From an uncultured Lachnospiraceae bacterium (GTDB lineage Bacteria; Bacillota; Clostridia; Lachnospirales; Lachnospiraceae): DNA of 36,065 nucleotides. The translations under genes were made by a program, and so were the position numbers. The notes under the pieces were generated by a model. The model was not told where the DNA came from and made no database searches. It saw only the letters and a list, made by a program, of their open reading frames with translations. The stretch spans positions 1 through 36,065 of the forward strand of contig CADBZI010000046.1 in the NCBI GenBank assembly GCA_902799015.1. Reading direction: 5' to 3'. Below, piece after piece: positions 1-7,490 of the stretch (the stretch's first letter is position 1; the number at the start of each line of letters is the position of its first letter).

Positions 1-68
<68 letters not shown>

Positions 69-371
69 AATTTGATCAGGGTTCGGAAAATCTTGCTGAC
101 TTTCTTTACCTTATCCTTACTGTTTTTAAAGGTCAGTTCCTTAGAATGATTCAGCACTCCCACGCTCAGAATACTTCGTATTCTTCGCTGTGATCGTTCA
201 GAGGCGCTTCGCGCCTTGCCCGCTCCTTCGAAGTGACCTGAATCCGTCTGACAAGCAAGCTTGTCATCCTGGATTCCGCTCCCTTCAAGGAGTGCTGACT
301 TTTTTTCAGAATCTTCAAGGTTGTTTCACTGTTCAGTTATCAAAGAACTCTTCTTCGGATTCTCATCCGAG
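69..371 (-). other. Pre-16S leader / spacer between tRNA-Ser(GGA) and 16S
   Basis: This stretch of about 300 nt holds no convincing gene. On the minus strand it has a 10-bp long-range inverted repeat (289-298 with 151-160, TCAGCACTCC/GGAGTGCTGA). This encloses three local hairpins: 240-276 (outer GAATCC/GGATTC, inner GACAAG/CTTGTC), 203-215 (GGCGC-TTC-GCGCC) and 168-184 (AGAATAC-TTC-GTATTCT). The arrangement resembles a processed rRNA leader. That it is an RNase III-type processing region is inference; the helices are read directly from the sequence. Confidence 0.6.
336..348 (-). promoter_or_regulatory. boxA-like antitermination element
   Basis: The minus strand reads GTTCTTTGATAAC, close to the boxA elements of Firmicute rRNA leaders (core CTTTGA followed by A-rich sequence). 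It sits between tRNA-Ser(GGA) and the folded 16S leader, where an rRNA operon would load Nus factors. The call rests on motif similarity and position only. Confidence 0.5.
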
Positions 372-461
372 CGGAGAAGGAGGGATTTGAACCCTCGCGC
401 CGCTATTAACGACCTGCACCCTTTCCAGGGGTGTCCCTTCGGCCAGCTTGGGTACTTCTCC
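372..461 (-). tRNA. tRNA-Ser (anticodon GGA)
   Basis: The minus strand folds as a class II tRNA. The acceptor stem is GGAGAAG/CTTCTCC, the anticodon stem-loop carries GGA (plus positions 424-426) in a CTGGAAA loop, the variable arm is long (as in serine tRNAs), and the T-loop is GGTTCAAATCC. The discriminator base is G, as expected for tRNA-Ser. The 3' CCA is not encoded; the next bases are CTC, so CCA must be added enzymatically. It lies 74 nt downstream of another tRNA-Ser and upstream of 16S. Confidence 0.95.
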
Positions 462-534
462 AAAAATACATTTGCCCGAATTAAACCGGTATTTGATTGT
501 ATGGTCGAAACGCATCTCTATGCTCTTGACCAAG

Positions 535-620
535 CGGAGAGGATGGGATTCGAACCCATGCGCCCTTGCGGACAAACGGTTTTCAAGACCGCCTCGTTAT
601 GACCACTTCGATACCTCTCC
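535..620 (-). tRNA. tRNA-Ser (anticodon TGA)
   Basis: The minus strand gives a class II tRNA with acceptor stem GGAGAGG/CCTCTCC, anticodon TGA (plus positions 583-585) in a CTTGAAA loop, a long variable arm and T-loop GGTTCGAATCC. The discriminator is G and CCA is not encoded. It is the first gene after a consensus promoter at 651-679 and is probably cotranscribed with tRNA-Ser(GGA) and the rRNA genes. Confidence 0.95.
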
Positions 621-650
621 AAAGCCGCTTTCCGAATCAGCGCAAGAGTG

Positions 651-679
651 ATAATATCATTTGAAGAAGGGATTGTCAA
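651..679 (-). promoter_or_regulatory. Promoter of the tRNA-Ser/rRNA unit
   Basis: On the minus strand there is a perfect -35 TTGACA (674-679), a 17-bp spacer and -10 TATTAT (651-656). This is the best sigma-A-type promoter in the window, and it lies about 30 bp before the first tRNA. No comparable promoter was seen between the tRNAs and 16S, so it may drive the whole operon. Confidence 0.8.
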
Positions 680-720
680 CGAGTATTTTCATACTTGCCG
701 CAAAATATTTTCTGTGCATT

Positions 721-1905
721 TTATTCTTCCTGGAAGGAATCCTCCCAGCCGACGTTGGCCGCCCCGACACTCGTCGCCCCTTCTTCGATCTCGGATACAT
801 TGATGGCGAGTTCATACTGTCCATTTTCAAGGACAGCATTATATTGCACATCCTCTTCCTCACTGAATGTCAGATATTCATAGTTTCCCTCAGGGCCGAA
901 GGTTTCCGCCAGTCCGTACCATTCCGTTCCGGAACCATCCTTTATATGATAGGTGCCCGCGGGGAGATCCGTCTTCGCCGAACTGCTTCCTCTGACAAAT
1001 ACAACCGAAACCAGTTGGTCGTCGGTGTCATACACCTCAAAGCACATTCCGCTCGAATCCTCGGATCCTTTCACCGTGAAGGTAAGGCCGGACTCTGTTC
1101 CTGTGATGTCAGGATTGCGCCAAAGCAGGCCGCTGTCCGGCAGCTCCTGTACACAGGCTGCCGCGCGCTCCTGGCTATCCTGCCAGGAACTGTTTTCAAA
1201 TGCTTCTCTGGCGGAATAATACTTCCCGATGCCTGCCATCGCGCAGCCTTTCAGGTACTGATAATATCCTTCTCCGCGCGCGGCATCATAGAAGCCCTGC
1301 ACATCCACTTCGCTCGAGTCCTCTCCTCTTGTCATCAGAAGCAGCGGAACCAGGGTATCAAACACGGACTGATCAATCTGATCTGACAGAGCAAGGCCAA
1401 ACCGTTCCTGCACCTGATGCAGTGCTTCGATCGTTTTGGTGCCAATTGCACCATCCACCGTGATGTCGCAGCCGAATTCTACTAGCATCTGCTGTAAGCC
1501 AATCCCTGCATCACCCTTGTAGCCGTCCTCGATCACACCACCTTTAAGCAGAAACTTCCTTGTCGTACGAAGCGTCTGATCTCCCATCGCAAGCATGATC
1601 TTGTGAACAGACTCTCTGTCCATGGTCAGAGAAGGCTCCGCTTCTGTCTCGGATTCTGCTTCGGTTTCTTCTTCAGACTCCGCTGCCGGCTTCGCTTCGG
1701 ATTCTGCTTCGGACTGTGCTGCAGGATTCGTTTCCATTTCTGCCAGGATTCCCGCTTTCGTCTCCGCCGCTGTTTCCGTCTCCGACTCCATTTCCTCGAT
1801 CAGCTGCCCCGCCTCATCAGCCGGTTCCTCTGCGTATGCAAGAGCAGGCACAGAAACAGCCATGATCACAGCAACATACAATCCGGGCAACAGGTGTTTT
1901 TTCAT
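721..1905 (-). CDS. Secreted protein with peptidoglycan-binding-like domain
   Basis: The start at 1905 (MKKHLL...) is chosen because GGAG lies 6 nt upstream; an in-frame ATG at 1917 is less well placed. The product is about 394 aa. It begins with a signal peptide ending in the cleavage-like ALAYA/EE near residue 25, then a Glu/Ala/Thr/Ser-rich linker (about 26-95). Next comes a segment resembling a PG_binding_1 fold, with the family-like run CDITVDGAIGTKTIEALHQ. The remainder has a short helical TPR-like part and a beta-rich C-terminus, with no catalytic motif seen. It is probably exported and wall-associated; the function is unknown. No sorting signal or C-terminal anchor is visible. It stands alone between ispD and the rRNA promoter. 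Confidence 0.75.
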   Translation of the reverse strand: MKKHLLPGLYVAVIMAVSVPALAYAEEPADEAGQLIEEMESETETAAETKAGILAEMETNPAAQSEAESEAKPAAESEEETEAESETEAEPSLTMDRESVHKIMLAMGDQTLRTTRKFLLKGGVIEDGYKGDAGIGLQQMLVEFGCDITVDGAIGTKTIEALHQVQERFGLALSDQIDQSVFDTLVPLLLMTRGEDSSEVDVQGFYDAARGEGYYQYLKGCAMAGIGKYYSAREAFENSSWQDSQERAAACVQELPDSGLLWRNPDITGTESGLTFTVKGSEDSSGMCFEVYDTDDQLVSVVFVRGSSSAKTDLPAGTYHIKDGSGTEWYGLAETFGPEGNYEYLTFSEEEDVQYNAVLENGQYELAINVSEIEEGATSVGAANVGWEDSFQEE

Positions 1906-2025
1906 ATGAATCTCCATTCCGCCGCCTTTGGCTGGCGGCACAAATAGTGTTCAAGAACGCCAACGGCTTTCTTTCACATTACTTCCTCTGCATAGGAATA
2001 TAAAAACCTCTTGTGATGCAGGCGC

Positions 2026-2844
2026 TCAGTCTTTTTGTCTGCTTCCGAGAAAAAGGCCTGCGATGGCCAGATCCTCCGGCGTTGTGATCTTGAGGTTCTG
2101 CCAGGAGCCCTCTGTCAGTCTGACCCGTACAGCTGTCCCGCGCTCTACGACCATCGCGTCATCTGTCACATCCGTGAAGCCTTCCTCCATCAGTTTCCGG
2201 TAAGCATGGTAGACCAGCGAAAATGAAAAAACCTGCGGTGTCTGAATCTGCCACAGAAGCCTGCGGTCAGGCGTCTTTGCCGCAAATCCATGTTCATCCG
2301 CGATCTTGATCGTATCCTTTACCGGCATGGCGCAGACACAGGCGCGATACGCCTCCGCGTCCCGAAGTGTCCTCGTCAGGATTGCATGATCGACAAGCGG
2401 ACGGGCCCCGTCATGGATAAAGATCATACTGTCTGCGTCGTTACGCTTATTTCCATCGATGCCTTTCTCTGACTCGTGATCGATATTTGGAAATGCGTTC
2501 TTGTCTGCATCGCCGTGCGGGAGAATCCTTCCGGCTTCCTTCAGACCTTCCCAGACCGAAAGATAGCGTTCCGCGCCTCCTGCCACAATGCTGCGCACCT
2601 TCTGAAAGCCATAAGCCTGTACGATTTCAGTCCGGCAATAGGCGATCTCTTCAGGGGAAGTGACCAGGATGATATCGCTCACCGGTTCAAAGGTTTCGAA
2701 TGCTTCCAGAGACCATACAATCACCGGCTTGCCGCACAGATCCAGATACTGTTTTGGGATATCCGTATGCATCCTGCTGCCGCGGCCGGCAGAAAGTACA
2801 ATTGCGATATTCCGCTGTCTGTTTGTTTCGCTCATATCCGCCAT
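2026..2844 (-). CDS. ispD: 2-C-methyl-D-erythritol 4-phosphate cytidylyltransferase
   Basis: IspD transfers CMP from CTP to methylerythritol 4-phosphate, the third step of the non-mevalonate isoprenoid pathway. Family motifs are present: the nucleotide-binding AIVLSAGRGSRM near the N-terminus, PKQY, the GG-ERYLSV segment, HDGARPLV, VKDTIK, TPQVF and the DDA/ITTPEDL end. At 272 aa it is longer than the usual 230-240. The excess is mostly a charged, Asn/Asp-rich insertion at about residues 106-138, just before HDGARPL. The start could be the ATG at 2844 or the one three codons later. It is the last gene of the tsaE-tsaB-rimI-rnz-tsaD run. The three 49-bp repeat copies end just upstream of its start and include tsaD's end. 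Confidence 0.92.
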   Translation of the reverse strand: MADMSETNRQRNIAIVLSAGRGSRMHTDIPKQYLDLCGKPVIVWSLEAFETFEPVSDIILVTSPEEIAYCRTEIVQAYGFQKVRSIVAGGAERYLSVWEGLKEAGRILPHGDADKNAFPNIDHESEKGIDGNKRNDADSMIFIHDGARPLVDHAILTRTLRDAEAYRACVCAMPVKDTIKIADEHGFAAKTPDRRLLWQIQTPQVFSFSLVYHAYRKLMEEGFTDVTDDAMVVERGTAVRVRLTEGSWQNLKITTPEDLAIAGLFLGSRQKD

Positions 2845-2854
2845 TTCCTCAGCC

Positions 2855-3001
2855 TTTTCTCTCCACGCTCTCCCAGCTTCAGGTTGCGAGCCGCATTCAG
2901 GCTCTTTTTCTCAGCGCTCTCCCAGCTTCAGATTGGGAATCGCGTTCGGGCTCTCTTTCTCAGCGCTCTCCCAGTTTCAGATTGGGAATCGCATTCAGGC
3001 T
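2855..3001 (-). repeat. Three tandem 49-bp copies of the tsaD 3' end
   Basis: Three head-to-tail 49-bp units lie at 2953-3001, 2904-2952 and 2855-2903. The first is the real tsaD end, coding [13 protein letters not shown] and the stop codon; the other two repeat it in the tsaD-ispD gap with few changes in the second copy and more in the third. Each begins AGCC(T/C)GAA(T/C)GCG and carries a CTGGGAGAG block. The growing divergence away from tsaD suggests duplication outward from the gene. Confidence 0.9.
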
Positions 3002-3997
3002 CCAGTCGGAGCGAACGCCCTTGATATATTCATAGTAAGCAGCCGCGCCGATCATAGCCGCATTGTCGGTGCACAGGATCGGACTGGGGCGATAAAACTC
3101 CACCTGCCTCTTCCGGCACATGGCTTCCATCGCTTCTCTCAGCGCACTGTTGGACGCAACGCCGCCCGCGATGGCAAACTTCCGGAATCCGTATTCGCGA
3201 ATTGCTGCTTCACTGTGTCCGACCAGCACGTCAACAACCGATTTCTGAAAAGAGGCAGCCACATCCTCTGTCCGGATCTGCACTCCCTTCATCTTCTTGT
3301 CATTCAGATAATTGAGAACCGCGCTCTTCAGACCGCTGAAAGAAAAATCATATTCAGAACCGCGGACCTTTCCGTGCGGAAATTCAATCGCAAGGGGATC
3401 TCCCGACCTGGCTGCCTTGTCAATCTTCGGTCCTCCCGGATACCCAAGTCCTATGGCTCTTGCCACCTTGTCGAATGCTTCTCCTGCCGCATCGTCCGCA
3501 GTCTTTCCGAGAATCTCATATTCCCCGTAGTCCTTCACACGGACCAGATGCGTGTGTCCGCCGGACACGACCAGGCAGCCAAACGGCGGTTCCAGGTCTG
3601 GGTGCTCGATGTAATTCGCACTGATATGTCCCTCGATATGATGCACCCCGATAAATGGAAGGTTCTTCGCCCATGCAATGGCTTTCGCCTCCGCGACTCC
3701 CACCAGAAGAGCGCCTACCAGTCCGGGCCCGTAAGTCACTGCAACCGCGTCCATTTCGTCCAAAGACATCTGCGCGTCGTCGAGTGCCTGCTGCACAACC
3801 TGGTTGATTCGCTCAATGTGTTTCCTCGACGCGATTTCAGGCACGACACCGCCATACAGCGTATGAATATCAATCTGCGAGGAAATGACATTGGACAGCA
3901 CTTTTCGCCCGTTTGCCACGACAGCTGCCGCCGTCTCATCACAGGAGCTTTCAATTGCAAGGATGCGAATGTCTGTATGCGCTTCGTTCTGTCTCAT
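2960..3997 (-). CDS. tsaD: tRNA threonylcarbamoyladenosine transferase TsaD
   Basis: TsaD transfers threonylcarbamoyl from TC-AMP to A37 of ANN-decoding tRNAs, forming t6A together with TsaB and TsaE. The sequence (345 aa) shows the ASKHA start [11 protein letters not shown], the metal-site [23 protein letters not shown], the SGLKSAV segment, AGGVASNS and the C-terminal CTDNAAMI, all typical of the family at normal length. The ATG at 3997 is preferred (AGGAGAG 9 nt upstream) over an in-frame GTG at 4030. It lies 40 nt after rnz and before ispD in a same-strand run. The last codons are copied twice in the downstream gap. Confidence 0.96.
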   Translation of the reverse strand: MRQNEAHTDIRILAIESSCDETAAAVVANGRKVLSNVISSQIDIHTLYGGVVPEIASRKHIERINQVVQQALDDAQMSLDEMDAVAVTYGPGLVGALLVGVAEAKAIAWAKNLPFIGVHHIEGHISANYIEHPDLEPPFGCLVVSGGHTHLVRVKDYGEYEILGKTADDAAGEAFDKVARAIGLGYPGGPKIDKAARSGDPLAIEFPHGKVRGSEYDFSFSGLKSAVLNYLNDKKMKGVQIRTEDVAASFQKSVVDVLVGHSEAAIREYGFRKFAIAGGVASNSALREAMEAMCRKRQVEFYRPSPILCTDNAAMIGAAAYYEYIKGVRSDWSLNAIPNLKLGER

Positions 3998-4037
3998 ATC
4001 CGGATCTCTCCTGTTTTCTTTCTCCTTCACTGGTCAT

Positions 4038-4952
4038 TCATTCCTCAAACCCGAGCTCCGCACTCATTCCGTCATGTCCGAAAACCGTATGCGGAAAGAT
4101 CGCCCTGGCCATCTTTTCATATTCTTCCGGGTGGGTCATGGAAGGACTGTAATGCGTCAGCCACAGCTCCTTTACCTGCGCCTGGTTCGCGATCTGACAG
4201 GCTTCTTCGATCATCATGTGCCGGTGCTCCTTCGCGTTCGCGTACTTTTCCGGCTCGCCGTACATTCCCTCGCAGATGAAAAGGTCTGAATCCTTCGCCT
4301 GCTCCGGAATTGAGGCGCAGGGTCTGGTATCCGTGACATACGTCAGCTTCAGCCCCTTTCGCGCTCCGCCCAGAACCATTTCCGGCCGGAATTCTCTTCC
4401 GGTCTCGGGATCGGTTACCACATTTCCCTTCTGGAGCGGGTTCCAGAATTTCAGTGGAATCTCCGCCTCCTTTGCCCGCGCCGGATCAAACTTGCCTGCA
4501 CGGTCCAGCATGAGACTGTACCCGTAGCATACCACCCGGTGATTTACACGGAATGCCTTCAGGCGGTACCCGTTCATGGCAAATTCCTGTTCCGGCTGTT
4601 CGATCTCCACACAGCGGACTTCAAACGGCAGCTCCGGCGCGATCACCCTGAGAGAATTCACCACCCGCGTCAGGCCTCTGGGGCCGATGATGGTCAAAGG
4701 CTCAGTCCGCTCCGCATTTCCCATGGTGAGCAGCAGCCCCGGAAGTCCTCCGATATGATCCCCGTGAAAATGCGTGATGCAGATCACATCGATCGGCTTG
4801 AAGCTCCACCCCTTTTTGCGATTTTCGATCTGCGTCCCCTCTCCGCAGTCAATCAGCAGACTGGAGCCGGAGATTCTGGCGATCATGGAGGTCAGATGCC
4901 TCCAGGGGAGCGGCATCATGCCGCCGCAGCCCAGCAGACATACATCGATCAT
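4038..4952 (-). CDS. rnz: Ribonuclease Z
   Basis: This is a metallo-beta-lactamase-fold endonuclease that trims the 3' trailer of pre-tRNAs, which fits the local tRNAs that lack an encoded CCA. The hallmark zinc motif HFHGDHIGG is near residues 61-69, preceded by LIDCGEGTQ. Further family blocks are VVCYGYSL, YVTDTRPC, CEGMYG, HMMIEEA and LTHYSP. The length of 304 aa matches the usual long-form bacterial RNase Z. It sits between rimI (18 nt upstream) and tsaD. Confidence 0.95.
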   Translation of the reverse strand: MIDVCLLGCGGMMPLPWRHLTSMIARISGSSLLIDCGEGTQIENRKKGWSFKPIDVICITHFHGDHIGGLPGLLLTMGNAERTEPLTIIGPRGLTRVVNSLRVIAPELPFEVRCVEIEQPEQEFAMNGYRLKAFRVNHRVVCYGYSLMLDRAGKFDPARAKEAEIPLKFWNPLQKGNVVTDPETGREFRPEMVLGGARKGLKLTYVTDTRPCASIPEQAKDSDLFICEGMYGEPEKYANAKEHRHMMIEEACQIANQAQVKELWLTHYSPSMTHPEEYEKMARAIFPHTVFGHDGMSAELGFEE

Positions 4953-4970
4953 ATTCGATATGTATCCTTT

Positions 4971-5510
4971 CTATCCTTCTTCTTTTCGCTTTTCATCACC
5001 CTGTCCCGTTTCCGGAACACCCGTCCACAGGATCAGCGCATCTTCTCTCGGAGATTCATAGTATCCGCGCCGCACGCCTTCCTGAACAAAGCCAAGGTTC
5101 TGGTACAGCCTAATCGCGTGCTCGTTTGAGCGCCGCACTTCCAGTGTGAAGCGTTCGATTCCATCTGCCCGGCCCATTTTCATCAAGGCTCTGAGCATCT
5201 TCTCTCCAATTCCCCGGCGTCTGTATTCCTTTCGCACTGTCACATTTGTGATCTCGGCGATCTCAAAGGATCTCAGATATCCGCAGTATCCTGCGAGAGC
5301 TCCATCCATCTCGGCTTTCAGAAAGAGATAGTTCTCTCTCTCCAGCGCATCGCAGAAGGCCTGCGCGCTCCAGGGCAGAGCATAGTTGTCCTTCTCGATC
5401 AGCGCCACAGCCGGAATATCCTCCCTGCGCATGAGGCTGATGCAGATCTTGTTCTCCGGGCACTCCGCTCCCGGTCCGGATGTGTACACGGTCTCTTTGG
5501 GCATTGTCAT
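4971..5510 (-). CDS. rimI: Ribosomal-protein-alanine N-acetyltransferase (RimI-like)
   Basis: This GNAT acetyltransferase is expected to acetylate the N-terminus of a ribosomal protein (S18 in E. coli). Visible features are the RimI-like opening IPAVALIEKDNYALPWS, the acetyl-CoA-binding RRRGIGEKMLRAL and the ending SNEHAIRLYQNLGF. At 179 aa it is slightly long, owing to an extra N-terminal segment of about 25 residues and a charged tail. Its ATG overlaps the tsaB stop (ATGA, 5507-5510), which suggests translational coupling. The tsaB-rimI-tsaD neighbourhood is common in Firmicutes. Substrate is inferred from the family. Confidence 0.9.
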   Translation of the reverse strand: MTMPKETVYTSGPGAECPENKICISLMRREDIPAVALIEKDNYALPWSAQAFCDALERENYLFLKAEMDGALAGYCGYLRSFEIAEITNVTVRKEYRRRGIGEKMLRALMKMGRADGIERFTLEVRRSNEHAIRLYQNLGFVQEGVRRGYYESPREDALILWTGVPETGQGDEKRKEEG

Positions 5511-6253
5511 TGACCGAGCCTCTGTGCGCGTACGCGCTCTGCCTGTGAAACGCGCAGATAATCGGGACGATGCTGCGCGGCCGTTTCCAGTTTTCCCTGT
5601 CTGGCAAGATCCGCAGCCCGCACGGCAACAGACCCGGCCTTCTGCTGGGACAGGTGTGCCGGCGCATACCAGTGAGGCATTGTCAATTGCTCCTCCAGAA
5701 GATCCCGGTACACATGCGCGCCGTCTCCGAGCAGAAGAACGGTCTTTCCGCTCTCCTGTGCCAGCTCATTCAGCCGTGTGCACAGCTGCGCAACGCCGAT
5801 TGCAGTCTGGTCACAGATCACACGGAGCGGATCTTCCGGCTCTGTGTCCTTTTCCGGCTGTATCTGCCCGAATGTGTAGATTCCTGCAAACACCTGCTTG
5901 TTGCGCGCGTCGATCATCGGAACAACGAGACAGGGGGAACCATAGAAATGATAGGCCAGCCCTTCCAGTGTCGGAACATGGATGAGCGGCTTATCCAGAG
6001 CAAGGCCGATTCCCTTGGCCGCAGCTGACCCGATCCGAAGCCCGGTAAAGGAGCCGGGGCCGCCGGCTGCAGCGATGGCATCGATGCTCTCCAGATCCAG
6101 TTCCAGCATGTTCCGGACCTCGTCCAGCATCGGAACCAGCGTCTGGCTGTGCGTTCTCTTAAAATTCAATGTGTATTCTGCCAGCAGCGTCCCGTCTTCG
6201 CACACAGCAACGGAGGCCGGCATGCCTGAGCTGTCAATCGCAAGTATTTTCAT
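5507..6253 (-). CDS. tsaB: t6A biosynthesis protein TsaB
   Basis: TsaB is the non-catalytic ASKHA partner of TsaD in the t6A complex. The sequence (248 aa) shows the N-terminal KILAIDSSG, the LNFKRTHSQTLVP segment and the diagnostic GGPGSFTGLRIG, as expected. It starts with ATG after GGAG at 6253 and lies 54 nt downstream of tsaE. Its UGA stop overlaps the rimI start. Confidence 0.94.
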   Translation of the reverse strand: MKILAIDSSGMPASVAVCEDGTLLAEYTLNFKRTHSQTLVPMLDEVRNMLELDLESIDAIAAAGGPGSFTGLRIGSAAAKGIGLALDKPLIHVPTLEGLAYHFYGSPCLVVPMIDARNKQVFAGIYTFGQIQPEKDTEPEDPLRVICDQTAIGVAQLCTRLNELAQESGKTVLLLGDGAHVYRDLLEEQLTMPHWYAPAHLSQQKAGSVAVRAADLARQGKLETAAQHRPDYLRVSQAERVRAQRLGQ

Positions 6254-6307
6254 CTGTTCTCCGCTTATCCTTCCTTGTTCCGCATTTCCGGTGAACCTTT
6301 GGCGGCA

Positions 6308-6781
6308 TCAGCTTTCCGCTGCAATCTGCTTCCGGCAGATCTGAATCATCCGGTAATCGTTTCCCTTTGACAGGTCCTTTTTGATCTCTACCTGCAGAAC
6401 CTTCTCCGGCGGAATCTCATGGACCAGATCTTCGATCATCTCCGCCCATTCGACCAGGCAGACCCCTTCGCCGTACACGTATTCTTCCCAGCCGATCTCC
6501 AGCATCTCTTCCGGATCACCGATCCGGTAGACATCAAAATGGTACAGAGGCATTCTTCCCTCTTCGTAGATCTGCAGGATGGTAAAGGTCGGGCTGTTCA
6601 CGGTCTCCCGGATACCGAGCCCCTCCGCGAATCCCTGCGCAAATACCGTCTTTCCTGTTCCCAGATCACCGGTCAGCGTCACGACCAGGCCCGGAACCGC
6701 TTCCTGTCCCATCCTTCTGCCGGCCTCCCGGGTATCCTGTGCACTGTATGATTCTATCTTATCTTTTCTGTTTTCCATCAT
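6308..6781 (-). CDS. tsaE: t6A biosynthesis ATPase TsaE
   Basis: TsaE is the small P-loop ATPase that resets the TsaB-TsaD complex. The Walker A TGDLGTGKT is near residues 37-45, followed by FAQGFAEGLG, the family-typical VNSPTF(T), LYHFDVYRI and LVEWAE. The length (157 aa) is normal. Two consecutive ATG codons are possible starts. It heads the t6A cluster; tsaC, the fourth t6A gene, is not in this window. Confidence 0.95.
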   Translation of the reverse strand: MMENRKDKIESYSAQDTREAGRRMGQEAVPGLVVTLTGDLGTGKTVFAQGFAEGLGIRETVNSPTFTILQIYEEGRMPLYHFDVYRIGDPEEMLEIGWEEYVYGEGVCLVEWAEMIEDLVHEIPPEKVLQVEIKKDLSKGNDYRMIQICRKQIAAES

Positions 6782-6817
6782 ATCATTAAGCCTTCAAAAG
6801 ACGATTACGGATTGTGC

Positions 6818-6913
6818 CGCGCACCCGGACGCAAGACTTCCGGTGGCAGGCTTGAATGGTGCAATCCGCATCAGGATCGCCGTAAAAAAGAAAAGGCATC
6901 GTCCGGGTGCGCG
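6818..6913 (-). repeat. 13-bp perfect inverted repeat across the Nudix gene end
   Basis: CGCGCACCCGGAC (6818-6830) is exactly complementary to GTCCGGGTGCGCG (6901-6913), with 70 nt between them. The right-hand arm is inside the coding end of the Nudix gene; the left-hand arm lies beyond its stop codon. There is no U-run, so it is not a standard terminator. Confidence 0.7.
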
Positions 6914-7485
6914 ATAAAATGCATCAGCATGTAAGCGCAGTTAGCGGCAACCCGTTCTTCCTTCAGGATGCGCTCCGCCTCCTTGCAGTCGGCCAGAACA
7001 ACGTCCAGTTCCTCACTGCTTTCCAATCCGTCACGGCTGATCGTTCCCTCGCTGTATCCGTAGACCATGCAGCAGCTTTCGTCTGTCATACCGACGGAAT
7101 TGTAGAACGGTCTCTCATACATCGGGTCCACATCAAGAGGCCGGAAAGTCAATCCTGTCTCCTCCTTCATTTCCCGCACTGCGGTTTCCTTATGATTCTC
7201 GCCCTTCTCGATCAGGCCGGCAGGAAGTTCATAGATCCATCCCGCGATCGGATAACGATACTGTCTTACGAGCACCACCTGGTCCCGCCGCTGCCCGGTA
7301 AGAGAAAATATGACAACACCATCCGGCTGATTCTGTCCGGTGGACAGGTCCAGGGCGGAGATGCTCGCCGCCCTGGATGCCATAAAGTATCTTCCATGCT
7401 CTCCCGTTCTTTTTGTCGTAGAGAGTTCATAATAATTCAGAAACCGGTTATCTGTAACCTGTGTTACCTTATCTACACTCGCCAT
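6871..7485 (-). CDS. Nudix hydrolase (ADP-ribose pyrophosphatase-like)
   Basis: A full Nudix box is present at residues 90-112 (G-x5-E-x7-RE-x-KEETGL), preceded by IAGWIYELPAG, which is typical of the ADP-sugar pyrophosphatase group. At 204 aa it probably cleaves a nucleoside diphosphate derivative using Mg2+; the substrate is not certain. The ATG at 7485 is used because the Nudix fold starts here and AGGAGA lies about 11 nt upstream. The frame stays open further upstream, but that part only overlaps queT. The gap from the queT stop is 5 nt, so the two are probably cotranscribed. Confidence 0.88.
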   Translation of the reverse strand: MASVDKVTQVTDNRFLNYYELSTTKRTGEHGRYFMASRAASISALDLSTGQNQPDGVVIFSLTGQRRDQVVLVRQYRYPIAGWIYELPAGLIEKGENHKETAVREMKEETGLTFRPLDVDPMYERPFYNSVGMTDESCCMVYGYSEGTISRDGLESSEELDVVLADCKEAERILKEERVAANCAYMLMHFIAHPDDAFSFLRRS

Positions 7486-7490
7486 TGCTA

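Noticed and set aside
2855-3001. CRISPR-like array
   Set aside because: The three copies are directly adjacent with no spacers and derive from a coding end, so this is a tandem duplication.
2660-4279. Long plus-strand open frame (over 500 codons)
   Set aside because: It is antisense to tsaD and ispD, gives no recognisable motifs, and is explained by GC bias and the 49-bp repeats.
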